DNA of 64,000 bases from Bacillus sp. PK3_68 (GCF_003600835.1 NZ_NQYC01000001.1:3324001-3388000), one strand, 5' to 3'. Shown: positions 17,243 to 26,767, counted from the stretch's first letter. Notes: generated by a model not told the origin, from the sequence alone. Translations and numbers: made by a program.

Positions 17243-17587
17243 TTAAGCATGGAAACCGATAAGGGTAGCTTTTTTGTCGAGACCGACAGTATCTTTGTTT
17301 GGAAAAGTAATGACGGAACTAATGTATTCCCATCTAATAAAAAGATGAACAGAGCACGTTTCTTCCTTCTGGTGCTCAGAGGGGATTTCGTCTCCTGATT
17401 CGTTCATCACTTCTGTTCTCTTGTGGCAAGGATTCTCCACCCAGATGCCCATGCTTTCTGTGTGCATTAACTTTACCATATACCACTGGTCAGGATGATA
17501 AATGCCGGTAATGGACCCGACAAGCTCTTCGGGAAAGTTGCGAAGCCTGATTTGGATTTTCTGATTGACAAAATTATCTAGATACAT
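17243..17587 (-). CDS. Hypothetical protein, 114 residues
   Basis: No domain recognised. The protein starts MYLDNFVNQKIQIRLRNFPE, is rich in aromatic and charged residues, and has no signal peptide or membrane segment. A strong AAAGGAGTGAT lies before the ATG and a terminator follows, both supporting a real gene. The central HTESMGIWVENPCHKR segment resembles nothing I can name. The N-terminal half has the alternating pattern of a small beta-barrel (Lsm/SH3-like), but that is only an impression. Confidence 0.6.
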   Translation of the reverse strand: MYLDNFVNQKIQIRLRNFPEELVGSITGIYHPDQWYMVKLMHTESMGIWVENPCHKRTEVMNESGDEIPSEHQKEETCSVHLFIRWEYISSVITFPNKDTVGLDKKATLIGFHA

Positions 17588-17654
17588 ACAATCACTCCTT
17601 TAAATGAATCGGCTCTTATTTCTAGTTCCCTCGTATTCAATAAATAAAACAGAA

Positions 17655-17683
17655 AAAAGCTGCCGGATAGAACGGCAGCTTTT
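17655..17683 (-). terminator. Terminator of the SPFH operon
   Basis: AAAAGCTGCCG and CGGCAGCTTTT arms lie just past the SPFH stop codon, with T's after the stem on the minus strand. Confidence 0.85.
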
Positions 17684-17686
17684 AAG

Positions 17687-18532
17687 TCATTGACTTGACT
17701 GGGAAGGGGCATCGTCAATCGGAATTTCAATTAGCTGATTGGAGCCAGTAGCTCTTGGCATTTTTCCATCCCATTTTTCAATCCATTTATTCTGGATCAC
17801 TTCTTTAGAAATAGACTTCTTAATAATTTCGTTATATTTGGCAATCCCTTCAGCTTCGATTTTTTTCTTCTCAGCCTCTGCTTGAGCAATTTTTAATTCT
17901 ATTTGCTTTCTCTCAAGCTCCTGGGCAGCTTCTACACGCTTGTCGATGGCAGCCTGAGTAGATTTATCGGGTTTTGGCACGCCAAGTGTCAGGTTATCAA
18001 CGGTAAAGCCTAACCGGCCGACATCGTCAGCAAATAGATCTTGAACCTTTGAAGCGGCTTCGGAGGATTTTTCTCCATATGTATCAATAACGGAGTATTT
18101 AGCAACAGCTTTACGGCCAGCCGCCCACAGGCGTGTGCGCAGGTAGGACTCTTCAATTTGCTCTACTTCCACCGGACCAAACTTGTTAAAGACAGCTACT
18201 ACTTTATCAGGCTGGATACTGTAGTTGTAGGCAAAGTCGACAGTCACGCTTTTCCCATCAGACGTAGCAACTTGAATATCTTTATAATTAACAGTTTGCA
18301 TTCTAACCGGATATTTTGTCACTTTGTCAAATAAGCCGACAAGATGCCAACCTTGGCCAAGCGTTTCATCTTGAACACCGCCATTTGGGCTATACACAAC
18401 GCCGACGTACCCATTTGGTATTTTTTCAATAAATAATGACAATAAAGCAATCCCGACTACTAAGACAACAGCAACAATAGATCCTCCCAAAATTTTACGG
18501 TTATTTTTTTTCTTTTTTGTTTGTTGTTCCAT
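17687..18532 (-). CDS. SPFH/prohibitin-family membrane protein
   Basis: A 281-residue protein with a lysine-rich N-terminus, one transmembrane helix (about residues 14-34), and an SPFH/band-7 domain from about residue 40 (IPNGYVGVVYSPNGGV...GQGWHLVGLFDKV). A charged coiled coil follows (RVEAAQELERKQIELKIAQAEAEKKKIEAEG), then a short C-terminal tail. Such proteins oligomerise at the membrane and scaffold other proteins. The ATG at 18532 lies six bases after GGGGGAGG; the ATG at 18538 abuts it. The gene overlaps the end of a small membrane-protein gene by 32 bases, so the two are probably cotranscribed and may interact. Confidence 0.85.
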   Translation of the reverse strand: MEQQTKKKKNNRKILGGSIVAVVLVVGIALLSLFIEKIPNGYVGVVYSPNGGVQDETLGQGWHLVGLFDKVTKYPVRMQTVNYKDIQVATSDGKSVTVDFAYNYSIQPDKVVAVFNKFGPVEVEQIEESYLRTRLWAAGRKAVAKYSVIDTYGEKSSEAASKVQDLFADDVGRLGFTVDNLTLGVPKPDKSTQAAIDKRVEAAQELERKQIELKIAQAEAEKKKIEAEGIAKYNEIIKKSISKEVIQNKWIEKWDGKMPRATGSNQLIEIPIDDAPSQSSQ

Positions 18533-18665
18533 TTTCATCCTCCCCCAATTTTTCTTTTAGTCGATGAGCAGTGTCTCCAACCTTTTTAAACGAAGGAGAA
18601 AGCATTAACCAAATGCCAAAGCAAATAATAAGTATAATGATGACTGAACCTATAACTACTTTCAT
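18501..18665 (-). CDS. Small single-helix membrane protein overlapping the SPFH gene
   Basis: A 54-residue frame read from the minus strand: MKVVIGSVIIILIICFGIW opens a single membrane helix, followed by a hydrophilic tail (SPSFKKVGDTAHRLKEKLGE...KKEKK). GAGGGG precedes the ATG. The last codons overlap the start of the SPFH gene in another frame, a typical translational-coupling arrangement. I do not recognise the family. The SPFH start lies inside it, so loss of this frame would also affect translation of the larger gene. Confidence 0.6.
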   Translation of the reverse strand: MKVVIGSVIIILIICFGIWLMLSPSFKKVGDTAHRLKEKLGEDENGTTNKKEKK

Positions 18666-18696
18666 TCTATCGCCCCTCTTCTATTCTGACATTGAT

Positions 18697-18710
18697 TGAC
18701 AAATTTGTCA
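18697..18710. promoter_or_regulatory. 14-bp perfect palindrome upstream of the SPFH operon
   Basis: TGACAAATTTGTCA is a perfect palindrome 32 bases before the start of the small membrane-protein gene. It could be an operator. No binding protein is suggested by the context. Confidence 0.35.
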
Positions 18711-18800
18711 CCCGAAGCAGTTATATTAAAAGAATTCAGTCTATATATACCTATGTAGCCATTCACTTAATTAATCTTTTTTTATGAAGAAAAGGGAAAT

Positions 18801-18827
18801 ACCGGACTGCCTTATTAGCGGTCCGGT
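18801..18827 (-). terminator. Possible terminator overlapping the end of putR
   Basis: ACCGGAC and GTCCGGT arms flank the putR stop codon region. The T-run after the stem on the minus strand is weak. Confidence 0.4.
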
Positions 18828-20059
18828 GCTTGTTTTTTTCGCTTCATGAGCTGCAAGTCGATAAATAGCTGAGCGTTCATGTTAAAGTCATTAAAATCTA
18901 TAGTGGTTAAATCAGCAATTTGCTTAAGCCGATACTTTAGTGTGTTGGTATGAATAAAAAGTTGTTCAGCAGCAGGTTTGATTCGACAATGATTCAACAA
19001 ATAAGCTTCCAACGTTTCAAGTAAGTTTGACTGGCTTTCTTGGTCTTTCCTTTCTAGCTTTAGTAAGTCTTCATTCACATAGTCTGTCTCACTGTTAAAG
19101 CGAGCAATCGCTTCGAGATAGAGGAATACACCCATCTTTTTATAATGGAATGCCGGAAGGGAAGAGGTGCCAAGAAATTCAGCTGTATGAATTACCCGAA
19201 GTGCTTCCAGATAGCTTTGACGCAAATCAACAATGGAAGTGTACTCACTGCCAATCCCTACGTATACAGTTTGCGGCTTATATTGACTCAAAATGGTGTT
19301 TGTTAACTGGTCTGCGCTTTCAGTTAAACTACTTGAAGCAGGGGAATTGCTGCCGATTATAACAATAATCTTCAGTTCATCGGTGAATAAGTGGGCAGGA
19401 CGGTTTAGCGCATTGACGAACAGCCGGATGGTTTCTGTAAGTTCTTCAAATATATCTTCATCAATTTGGGCAACCATGAAGACAGTCACGAGAAAGGAAG
19501 TGGGCAATACGACGTTGACGTTGGCTGCTTCCCATTTGATCTGGTTCTCCGTTCGATAAGTCTCATCGATAATTTTTTTATAAAATTGATTTTTCTTTTC
19601 GTCTTTCCTTGCTTTTACTTGATTTTCTTTATAAAGAAGCCTTCCTACGTGGACCGATACCTTCTGTAAAAAATCCATTTGAGTATCCGTCAACGGAGGA
19701 GTTGTTTCTTGGACCCAAATATAACCAAAGATTTGTTCCTTATATTTTGCACTCACGACCACACGGGGATTTAATCCAATATCTTTAATGGGCGGAACGT
19801 GGAAAGGGCCGGGAATCGTCTTTAATTGTTCAACCACGCCTTCTTCCATGAACTTTTCCAATATTGGAATGGGCCAGCGTTTCGTGAAAATCGTTTGCTG
19901 ATTTGCCTCGTCAAACTGTTCAATATAGTAAGAACTGTAGGCCAGCAATGAAAATTGATCATTTTCTACAACGACAGGCTTTTTTAAATACGTACTGACC
20001 ATTTCAGTAATATCATTTATATTTGTCAATGCAAGAACCTTTTCCAGTGGCTGGCTCAT
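18815..20059 (-). CDS. putR: PucR-type proline-responsive activator (PutR-like)
   Basis: A 414-residue regulator of the PucR/CdaR group: an N-terminal sensory region (residues 1-150), a middle GGDEF-like region, and a C-terminal helix-turn-helix (LLNHCRIKPAAEQLFIHTNTLKYRLKQIADLT, residues 355-390). In B. subtilis the relative PutR responds to proline and activates putBCP. Its location next to putP, putC and putB on the same strand strongly suggests the same role here. GGAGGAGGAG precedes the ATG. It follows the put operon's terminator, so it is transcribed separately. A perfect inverted repeat at 24561-24630 is a candidate target. Confidence 0.82.
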   Translation of the reverse strand: MSQPLEKVLALTNINDITEMVSTYLKKPVVVENDQFSLLAYSSYYIEQFDEANQQTIFTKRWPIPILEKFMEEGVVEQLKTIPGPFHVPPIKDIGLNPRVVVSAKYKEQIFGYIWVQETTPPLTDTQMDFLQKVSVHVGRLLYKENQVKARKDEKKNQFYKKIIDETYRTENQIKWEAANVNVVLPTSFLVTVFMVAQIDEDIFEELTETIRLFVNALNRPAHLFTDELKIIVIIGSNSPASSSLTESADQLTNTILSQYKPQTVYVGIGSEYTSIVDLRQSYLEALRVIHTAEFLGTSSLPAFHYKKMGVFLYLEAIARFNSETDYVNEDLLKLERKDQESQSNLLETLEAYLLNHCRIKPAAEQLFIHTNTLKYRLKQIADLTTIDFNDFNMNAQLFIDLQLMKRKKQAPDR

Positions 20060-20142
20060 TCAGCTCCTCCTCCATAATCATATGTTTATCCATTTAATCA
20101 TACTGATAAAGAAGGGGAATGTATAGTGTAGAACAGCAAAAA

Positions 20143-20174
20143 GAACCAGATGAAAGGTCATTTTCATCTGGTTC
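20143..20174 (-). terminator. Terminator of the putB-putC-putP operon
   Basis: GAACCAGATGAAA and TTTCATCTGGTTC arms with a six-base loop and a T-run on the minus strand, 48 bases past the putP stop. Confidence 0.88.
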
Positions 20175-20222
20175 CTTAGTAACTTCTCCTGCTTTAGAAA
20201 GGAGGGCGATCAACCAAGCAGA

Positions 20223-21704
20223 TCAACGTTCTTTTTGAAGAAGCTCAACAGTTTCTGAGAATTCTCTGTCAATCTCTTCATTTGGCTTATATGTTGCAAG
20301 ACTTACTAAGTAAGTAACAATCCAACAGATGATGAAGCCAGGGACAATCTCGTAAAGTGTGTCTGTCAATGCATCGACATTTCCCCAAATAATAACGGTG
20401 ATCGCACCAGTAATCATTCCCCAAAGAGCTCCTTTAGCAGTGATTTTCCGCCAGTAGAGGGAGAGTAAGATAATTGGACCGAATGAAGCGCCGAATCCAG
20501 CCCAAGCAAACGAAACAATTTTTAAAACAGTATCACTGTTTGGCCAAGAAAGAATCATGGCGATAACAGATACGACGAGAACTGCCATTCTTCCATAAAA
20601 TACATATTGTTTATCTGGAGCATCCGTTTTAATAACAGCTTTGTACAAGTCTTCAATCAGTGCAGATGACGTAACAATCAGCTGGGAAGAAATTGTACTC
20701 ATAACAGCTGCAAGGACGGCCGCAAGCATAATACCCGCAATAAACGGATGGAAGATAATCTGTCCGAGGGCAATAAACACAGTTTCTGCATCAGCGAGTG
20801 TAGCGCCATTTTGATGATAGTAGGCAATGCCGACAAGGGCTGTTGCCACCGCTCCAAAGAGACTGAGGAACATCCAGCCAATTCCGATACGGCGTGCGCC
20901 TTTCACTTCTTTAACTGAGCTGATTGCCATAAAACGCACAATGATATGTGGTTGGCCGAAGTAGCCAAGTCCCCATGCAACCGCCGATAAAACTCCAAGG
21001 AACGAAGCGCCAGAAAAGAAACTCAATAAATTTGGATCTACTTCTCGAATGCTTGTCGCTGTTTCTGAGAAACCGCCTGTAAGAAATAACCCAAATATCG
21101 GTACAAGTATCAGCGAGAGAAACATAATAAGTCCTTGAACAACATCCGTATAACTAACCGCTAAAAACCCGCCAAATAAAGTATAAAAAATAACAACCGC
21201 CGATACGATTAAAAGACCGACGTGATAGTCAAGTCCGAAGGAGCTGAGGAAAAACTTTCCACCCGCTACCATTCCTGAAGAGACATAGAAAGTAAAGAAA
21301 ATTAGAATAACGATACCTGAAACAATACGTAAAAGACGAGATTTATCTTTCAAACGATTTTCCAGATAACTTGGAATCGTAATGGAATCGCCTGATACTT
21401 GTGTATAGACACGAAGACGAGGGGCAACGAGTACATAGTTTAAATAAGCGCCAAGCGTTAGTCCGACGGCAATCCACGTCTCCACAAGACCGTTCAAAAA
21501 GATAGCACCTGGTAGCCCCATGAGCAACCAGCCTGACATATCTGCAGCCCCGGCGCTTAAAGCTGTGACTGCCGGTCCAAGTGAGCGGCCACCAAGCATG
21601 TAATCAGTCAAGTTGGATGTGCGTTTAAATGCATACCAACCGATGAAAACCATTGCAGCCATATAAATAATAATTGCAATTAATTGATACATTTCATTGG
21701 ACAT
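20223..21704 (-). CDS. putP: Sodium/proline symporter
   Basis: A 493-residue sodium:solute symporter (SSS family) that imports proline with sodium. The family signatures are visible: SAGAADMSGWLLMGLPGAIFLNG near helix 2, the GGFLAVSYTDVVQG sodium-site helix, and GLGYFGQPHIIVRFMAISSVKEV. About 13 membrane segments are expected, with a normal C-terminus. AAAAGGAG precedes the ATG. It is the third gene of the put operon after putB and putC, separated from putC by a GC-rich inverted repeat. Confidence 0.93.
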   Translation of the reverse strand: MSNEMYQLIAIIIYMAAMVFIGWYAFKRTSNLTDYMLGGRSLGPAVTALSAGAADMSGWLLMGLPGAIFLNGLVETWIAVGLTLGAYLNYVLVAPRLRVYTQVSGDSITIPSYLENRLKDKSRLLRIVSGIVILIFFTFYVSSGMVAGGKFFLSSFGLDYHVGLLIVSAVVIFYTLFGGFLAVSYTDVVQGLIMFLSLILVPIFGLFLTGGFSETATSIREVDPNLLSFFSGASFLGVLSAVAWGLGYFGQPHIIVRFMAISSVKEVKGARRIGIGWMFLSLFGAVATALVGIAYYHQNGATLADAETVFIALGQIIFHPFIAGIMLAAVLAAVMSTISSQLIVTSSALIEDLYKAVIKTDAPDKQYVFYGRMAVLVVSVIAMILSWPNSDTVLKIVSFAWAGFGASFGPIILLSLYWRKITAKGALWGMITGAITVIIWGNVDALTDTLYEIVPGFIICWIVTYLVSLATYKPNEEIDREFSETVELLQKER

Positions 21705-21775
21705 CGTAAAACTCCTTTTAACCTTGTTTTCATAGCATTGATTATAAATTGCCTAATAAAACATTGAGTGTAGGG

Positions 21776-21848
21776 GGCTGTCCCGCAAGCAGAATCCGGC
21801 GTCTCCTCCGCCAAAGGGGAGAGAAGATCCTGATCTGGCGAGGCAGCC
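21776..21848. repeat. GC-rich imperfect inverted repeat between putC and putP
   Basis: GGCTGTCCCGC at one end and GCGAGGCAGCC at the other pair with one mismatch and one wobble, around inner TCTCC/GGAGA pairings. The 73-base element is more GC-rich than the flanking genes. It could be a small dispersed repeat or an mRNA-stability hairpin; no T-run follows on the minus strand. Confidence 0.45.
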
Positions 21849-21872
21849 TCCCTTTAATTGTGATCTGTTTTA

Positions 21873-23417
21873 CTAAAACATTTCAGATGTTGTTTTTGCT
21901 TGCATATGAAGCTGTAAGTAATCCGGACCGCCAGCTTTGGAATCCGTACCGGACATGTTAAAGCCGCCAAATGGCTGGTATCCAACAATCGCCCCTGTAC
22001 AGCCGCGGTTGAAGTATAAGTTTCCAACGTGGAAGTCTTCACGGGCTTTTTCCATGTTCATGCGGTTAGTGGTAATAACAGCTCCTGTTAAGCCATACTC
22101 TGTGTTGTTTGCAATTTCGATGGCATGATCAAAGTCTTTCGCTTTGGCAAACGCAACAACCGGGCCAAAGATCTCTTCTTGCATAAGGCGAGCTTCTGGA
22201 TCAACATCTGCTACAATGGTTGGTTGAACGAAATAGCCAGTTTCACTGTCGCCTGTTCCACCCGCTACGATACGTCCTTCTTCCTTACCAATTTCAACAT
22301 AGCTCATGATTTTGTCAAACGATGCCTGGTCAATAACTGGTCCCATATAATGGCTGTTATCAACAGGGTTGCCCACCGAAATTTCTTTCGTTAACTCAAT
22401 TGCACGGCTTAATACTTGGTCGTACACATCTTCTACGATTACTGCACGGGAACAGGCAGAACATTTTTGTCCGGAAAAGCCAAACGCTGATTTAACGATG
22501 GATTGAGCAGCAAGCTCAAGGTTTGCTTCTTTGTCCACAACGATAGTGTCTTTTCCGCCCATTTCTGAAATGACGCGTTTCAGCCAAAGTTGGCCGTCAT
22601 TTAATTTAGAGGCACGTTCGAAAATACGAAGGCCTACATCACGTGAACCAGTGAAGGAGATAAAGCGTGTTTTCGGATGATCCACAAGATAGTCCCCCAC
22701 TTCTGCACCGCTTCCTGGCACAAAGTTAAGGACGCCTGCTGGAAGGCCTGCTTCTTCAAGAACCTCCACGAACTTCGCTGCTACAATTGGTGTAGCTGAA
22801 GCTGGTTTCAATAAAACCGTGTTTCCGCTTACAAGAGCAGCGACAGTTGTACCTGCCATAATGGCAAAGGCGAAGTTCCATGGAGAAATAACGATGCCTA
22901 CGCCTAATGGAATGTAGCCATAGCGATTATCTTCTCCTGGCCGGCTTTCCACTGGCATGCCGTCTTTAATTCTTAGCATTTGGCGGCCGTAATATTCCAT
23001 AAAATCGATGCCTTCTGCTGTATCAGCATCAGCTTCATTCCAAGGCTTTCCGGCTTCTTTTACAAGAAGGGCAGAGAATTCATGCTTGCGGCGACGAACA
23101 ATCGCAGCGGCTTTGAACAAGATATCTGCGCGAATTTCCGGCTTGACTTTTTTCCAGGATTCAAACGCTTTCACAGCAGCTTTCATTGCTTGCTCAGCAT
23201 GTTCGCGGCTTGCTTTGGAGACACGTCCGATGACTTCTTTTTTATCGGCAGGGTTGTAGGAAACGATTTTATCTTCTGTAGTGATTTTTTCACCGCCAAT
23301 AACAAGCGGGTAATCTTGTCCGAGATATCCTTCTACAAATTGGAGTGCTTCTTCAAACGCTTTCTTGTTTTCTGGTTTTGAAAAGTCAGTAAATGGTTCA
23401 TGCTTGTATGGAATCAT
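21873..23417 (-). CDS. putC: L-glutamate gamma-semialdehyde (P5C) dehydrogenase
   Basis: A 514-residue aldehyde dehydrogenase that oxidises glutamate semialdehyde to glutamate with NAD, the second step of proline catabolism. Active-site features are the nucleophile cysteine in [15 protein letters not shown], the glutamate in VISEMGGKD, and the nucleotide-binding FTGSRDVG. Length and the N-terminus ([12 protein letters not shown]) match PutC/RocA of Bacillus. It lies between putB and putP. Because arginine degradation converges on the same semialdehyde, this enzyme may also serve the arginine-derivative block. Confidence 0.93.
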   Translation of the reverse strand: MIPYKHEPFTDFSKPENKKAFEEALQFVEGYLGQDYPLVIGGEKITTEDKIVSYNPADKKEVIGRVSKASREHAEQAMKAAVKAFESWKKVKPEIRADILFKAAAIVRRRKHEFSALLVKEAGKPWNEADADTAEGIDFMEYYGRQMLRIKDGMPVESRPGEDNRYGYIPLGVGIVISPWNFAFAIMAGTTVAALVSGNTVLLKPASATPIVAAKFVEVLEEAGLPAGVLNFVPGSGAEVGDYLVDHPKTRFISFTGSRDVGLRIFERASKLNDGQLWLKRVISEMGGKDTIVVDKEANLELAAQSIVKSAFGFSGQKCSACSRAVIVEDVYDQVLSRAIELTKEISVGNPVDNSHYMGPVIDQASFDKIMSYVEIGKEEGRIVAGGTGDSETGYFVQPTIVADVDPEARLMQEEIFGPVVAFAKAKDFDHAIEIANNTEYGLTGAVITTNRMNMEKAREDFHVGNLYFNRGCTGAIVGYQPFGGFNMSGTDSKAGGPDYLQLHMQAKTTSEMF

Positions 23418-23471
23418 ATCTGCCTATTCTCCTCACATCATTTAGTAATAAGCGCTTGCTTTTATATGGTA

Positions 23472-23523
23472 AATCGTTAAGCGTCATTTCATCCTATACA
23501 GTTAAAATGGACGCTTAACGATT
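23472..23523 (-). promoter_or_regulatory. Intercistronic stem-loop between putB and putC
   Basis: AATCGTTAAGCGTC and GACGCTTAACGATT form a perfect 14-bp stem around 24 bases. There is no T-run, so it is more likely a stabiliser or processing site setting relative putB/putC levels. Confidence 0.5.
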
Positions 23524-23545
23524 ACATATTAGATGATCACTGCAA

Positions 23546-24520
23546 TTATTTCTTTTTGGAGATTCTTCCTAACAAAAATGCTCCAGCCGCGAGGCCAATC
23601 ATGGTGTTCGTTTTTTTCGTAAATACTTGTTTAGCAACAAGATTTAAGTTTTGCGGTCTTTCTGCAAGACGGCGCATAAAGTATCCATACCAGTCTTTTC
23701 CAAAAGGCACGTAAGTAGTGAAATTGTATCCTTCTTTTGCTAATTGAAGCTGCATGTCTTTTCTGAATCCGTATAGCATTTGGAATTCAAATTTAGAATT
23801 AGGAATGTTGTTTGCCTTAACAAATTTCTTTACATGATCGATGATATGGTGGTCATGTGTAGCGATAGATGTAAATTTCCCATTTAGCAAATGCCATTCG
23901 ATCAACTTGATAAAGTTTGTATCAATGTCTTTCTTATCCTGATAGGCATATTCCTCAGGCTCTTTATAAGCACCTTTTACGATGCGCAGACGATAATCTT
24001 TATATTTCTTAATATCTTCCTCCGCACGATAGAAGTAAGCTTGGATAACTGTGCCTACGTTGTTGTAGTTCTTTGACAACTCATCGAGAAGATCAAAAGA
24101 AGGCTGTAAATGAGAATAATCTTCCATATCAATGTTGATGAACATATCATACTTGTTTGCTCTGCTTACGATCTCTCTCAAGTTTTCCAAACAGAAGTTA
24201 TAATCAATGTCCAATCCGAGTTGAGTTGGTTTTAGAGAGATATGAGCATCTGCATTATTTTCATGAATAGCTTCAATTACCTCGAGAATTTGTTCTTTTG
24301 CTTCTGTTGCTTCTTCTCTCTTATAGACGAATTCCCCTAAATTGTCGACAGTACAAGAAATTCCTTGAGCATTTAATTCCTTAATGCTTCTGATTGTTTC
24401 CTCGATGTTCGTTCCAGCTACAACGCTTTGCGCACCAAGTTTCAGGCCGTATTTCTTTGCTGCACTGTTAAGGAATTGGTTTTGGGACAAGCCTATAAAA
24501 AGATCTTTTAACATAGACAT
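23546..24520 (-). CDS. putB: Proline dehydrogenase
   Basis: A 324-residue FAD enzyme of the monofunctional PutB/PRODH type that oxidises proline to pyrroline-5-carboxylate. The TIM-barrel signatures include NIDMEDYSHLQPSFDLLDEL, YRLRIVKGAYKEPEEYAY, ATHDHHIIDH and EFQMLYGFRKDMQLQLAKEGYNFTTYVPFG, the last carrying the substrate-binding YMRRLAERPQN end. First gene of the put operon. AAAGGAG lies seven bases before the ATG. Its leader holds the candidate regulatory inverted repeats described separately. Confidence 0.93.
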   Translation of the reverse strand: MSMLKDLFIGLSQNQFLNSAAKKYGLKLGAQSVVAGTNIEETIRSIKELNAQGISCTVDNLGEFVYKREEATEAKEQILEVIEAIHENNADAHISLKPTQLGLDIDYNFCLENLREIVSRANKYDMFINIDMEDYSHLQPSFDLLDELSKNYNNVGTVIQAYFYRAEEDIKKYKDYRLRIVKGAYKEPEEYAYQDKKDIDTNFIKLIEWHLLNGKFTSIATHDHHIIDHVKKFVKANNIPNSKFEFQMLYGFRKDMQLQLAKEGYNFTTYVPFGKDWYGYFMRRLAERPQNLNLVAKQVFTKKTNTMIGLAAGAFLLGRISKKK

Positions 24521-24560
24521 AGCTATACTCCTTTGTTTTTATTTATATTCGCATTATCCG

Positions 24561-24630
24561 CGATTTCTTTTAAGTTATTCATCTTTAACGAGTGTTTTAC
24601 ACTTTACCGATATAAAAATAAAAGAAATCG
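24561..24630. promoter_or_regulatory. Putative PutR control region: perfect inverted repeats upstream of putB
   Basis: CGATTTCTTTTA (24561-24572) and TAAAAGAAATCG (24619-24630) are perfect inverted repeats separated by 46 bases. Between them AGTGTTTTACACT (24591-24603) is a second, compact palindrome. All lie 40-110 bases upstream of putB. PucR-family activators bind inverted repeats, so PutR is the likely ligand; this is inference. Confidence 0.5.
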
Positions 24631-24685
24631 TGTAATCGCTTTCGGTGTTTCTGGCACCTTGTGGATAGCTTAATTTCTTCTTAAT

Positions 24686-24712
24686 TTTACAGTTTTGTGA
24701 CAGATGTCGACA
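24686..24712 (+). promoter_or_regulatory. Candidate PhoP box upstream of phoX
   Basis: TTTACA (24686), GTGACA (24697) and TCGACA (24707) are direct repeats with ACA cores at 11- and 10-base spacing. This approximates the TT(A/T/C)ACA repeats bound by PhoP in Bacillus. The downstream genes are phosphate-related, which supports the reading. Confidence 0.45.
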
Positions 24713-24898
24713 ATGTTTGCGAAATACAATAATCCATTCTCTCTTTTGTCGGTAAGTGACAAAAAGGAGGATGGGAGGCCAATAATTTTTACAATTATTT
24801 ACTCAAGTATAACAAAGAGGAAAAATAAGCTTAACAATTCTTCCTTATCATGAGGGGTGGGCAAAGGTTCTAGATAAAAATGAAGAGGTGACGCAACA

Positions 24899-26545
24899 AT
24901 GGGGGAAGAATTAAACCGTAGAAAGTTTTTGACGTATGTAGGAACAGGAGTTACGGCTTTAACAGTGGCTTCAGCAGGGCTTGGAGCTTTTACGCCAAAA
25001 GTAGTGGAAGCACAAGGAGCAAAAGCCGCTTCCCATTTATTCGGCAGAAATAAAAAAGTATCAGGAGTCAATTTTAGACCAATCAAACCTACAGACAAAG
25101 ATGCTCTCGTTCTGCCGCGCGGATTTAAATATGATGTAGTAGCTGCTTACGGAGATGTCATTAATGAAAAAGGGGAAACCTTTGGCTACAACAATGACTT
25201 TACAATGTTCTTTCCAATTAAGGGATCGAATGAGCGAGGGTTACTGTGGGTAAATCATGAATACACAAGTGATCTATGGGTAACGGGCCCGCAGAATAAG
25301 GATGGAAAATACACAAAAGCCCAAATAGAAAAAATGTTGTATAACCAGGGCGGATCCATTATTGAAGTATATAAAGAAGACGGAACGTGGAAGATGGACA
25401 CGACTTCACAGTTTGCCCGACGCATTACAGGATTGACACCATTTAGGCTGACCGGACCGGCAAAAGGCTCCAAAGCAGTAGGAGGCACGGATGTTGTACA
25501 AGGAACATTTGCTAACTGTTCAGGCGGCAAGACACTTTGGAATACAGTTTTATCAGCTGAGGAAAATTATGAATCTACCTCAAGCGCAGCTTCATTGAAT
25601 GAAACACATTATGGCTGGATCGTTGAAGTGGATCCATTTAATCCAGGATTTTCTCCACGGAAGCATACAGCACTCGGCCGCTTCCATCATGAAAACGCGG
25701 CAATGGGGCTGACAAATGACGGGCGTGTGGCGGTTTATATGGGAGACGACAAAACGGATGCATGCGTCTATAAATTTATTAGCAAAAATAAATACATAAA
25801 ATCACGAAAGCAAGCTAATTCCGATTTGCTTGAAGAAGGAACTCTCTATGCAGCAAGCTTATCGAAGGGCGAATGGATTGCTCTAACTATTGAAGCTGTC
25901 CGTAAAAAAGCAGCGGGCAATCAAGAACTGCTCAACAAGTTTCAAACGCAGGCAGATGTGCTCGTTCATGCACATGAAGCGGCTATTTTGCTCGGGGCTA
26001 CTCCGACAGACCGCCCGGAAGATGTAGAGATCAGCCCATTTGATAAATCCGTTTTTATCGCTCACACAAACAATTCGAAGCATGGAAATATCCATGGACA
26101 TATCACGCGCTTTTTAGAAGAGAATGACGATTTAGGATCGTTAACATTTGATTTTGAAATCTTTGCTTGCGGCGGTCGCCAAAGTGGGTTCAGCGCTCCG
26201 GACAATTTAACATTTGATAGTGACGGGAACTTATGGACAGTGACCGATATTTCTTCTAGTTCGGTTAATAAAGGAGTGTTTTCTTCTTTCAAAAACAATG
26301 GGGTATTTGTCATTCCAACAACAGGAAAAAACGAGGGGGAAGCTTTCCAGTTCGCTTCCGCTCCAGTGGAAGCAGAGCTGACAGGCCCTTGTTTTACAGA
26401 TGATGAAACAACATTGTTCCTGGCCGTGCAACATCCGGGAGAGGAAACAACAAACATTCACAAGCCGACAAGCATGTGGCCGCATCGAAAAGGTGATAAT
26501 CAGCCGCGCCCTGCTGTCGTTGCCATCACAGGATTTCAATACTAG
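24899..26545 (+). CDS. phoX: PhoX-family alkaline phosphatase, Tat-exported
   Basis: A 548-residue protein of the PhoX/DUF839 family of calcium- and iron-dependent phosphatases. The N-terminus has a twin-arginine signal (NRRKFLT at residues 6-12, then a hydrophobic stretch ending near VVEA), so it is exported folded by the Tat system. Family motifs include [42 protein letters not shown] and [20 protein letters not shown]. The next genes encode TatA and TatC. In B. subtilis the same slot is held by phoD with tatAd-tatCd. Likely function is release of phosphate from organic esters under phosphate starvation. Confidence 0.92.
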   Translation: MGEELNRRKFLTYVGTGVTALTVASAGLGAFTPKVVEAQGAKAASHLFGRNKKVSGVNFRPIKPTDKDALVLPRGFKYDVVAAYGDVINEKGETFGYNNDFTMFFPIKGSNERGLLWVNHEYTSDLWVTGPQNKDGKYTKAQIEKMLYNQGGSIIEVYKEDGTWKMDTTSQFARRITGLTPFRLTGPAKGSKAVGGTDVVQGTFANCSGGKTLWNTVLSAEENYESTSSAASLNETHYGWIVEVDPFNPGFSPRKHTALGRFHHENAAMGLTNDGRVAVYMGDDKTDACVYKFISKNKYIKSRKQANSDLLEEGTLYAASLSKGEWIALTIEAVRKKAAGNQELLNKFQTQADVLVHAHEAAILLGATPTDRPEDVEISPFDKSVFIAHTNNSKHGNIHGHITRFLEENDDLGSLTFDFEIFACGGRQSGFSAPDNLTFDSDGNLWTVTDISSSSVNKGVFSSFKNNGVFVIPTTGKNEGEAFQFASAPVEAELTGPCFTDDETTLFLAVQHPGEETTNIHKPTSMWPHRKGDNQPRPAVVAITGFQY

Positions 26546-26556
26546 GAGGCTATTTT

Positions 26557-26751
26557 ATGTTGCAAAATATAGGAGTGCCGGGATTAATTCTCATTCTTGT
26601 TATCGCGTTAATTATTTTTGGACCCTCCAAGCTACCGGAGATCGGACGGGCTTTTGGCACTACATTAAAGGAATTTAAAAAGTCTACCCGAGACCTCGTA
26701 GCTGATGAGCAGGAAGAAGCGGACAAAAAAGAAAAGAAAAATTTGGTTTAA
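26557..26751 (+). CDS. tatA: Sec-independent translocase component TatA
   Basis: A 64-residue TatA/E protein: a short N-terminal membrane helix (residues 6-21), the [14 protein letters not shown] hinge and amphipathic helix, and a charged C-terminal tail ([12 protein letters not shown]). It starts 12 bases after phoX, preceded by AGGAGG, so the two are cotranscribed. In Bacillus minimal Tat systems a TatA-TatC pair suffices, and this pair is expected to export PhoX. Confidence 0.95.
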   Translation: MLQNIGVPGLILILVIALIIFGPSKLPEIGRAFGTTLKEFKKSTRDLVADEQEEADKKEKKNLV

Positions 26752-26767
26752 TTCATTGAATAAACAG

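Noticed and set aside
24628-24645. A cre-like site (TGTAATCGCTTTC) for CcpA upstream of putB
   Set aside because: It fits only a loose consensus and lacks the flanking bases, so it could occur by chance.
24645-24675. TGGCAC upstream of the put operon, resembling the -24 box of a sigma-54 (SigL) promoter
   Set aside because: No TTGCA -12 box follows at the required spacing, and the put operon is expected to use PutR and sigma-A.
24788-24813. TTTACA and TATAAC before phoX as a promoter
   Set aside because: The spacer is only 14 bases, too short for sigma-A.
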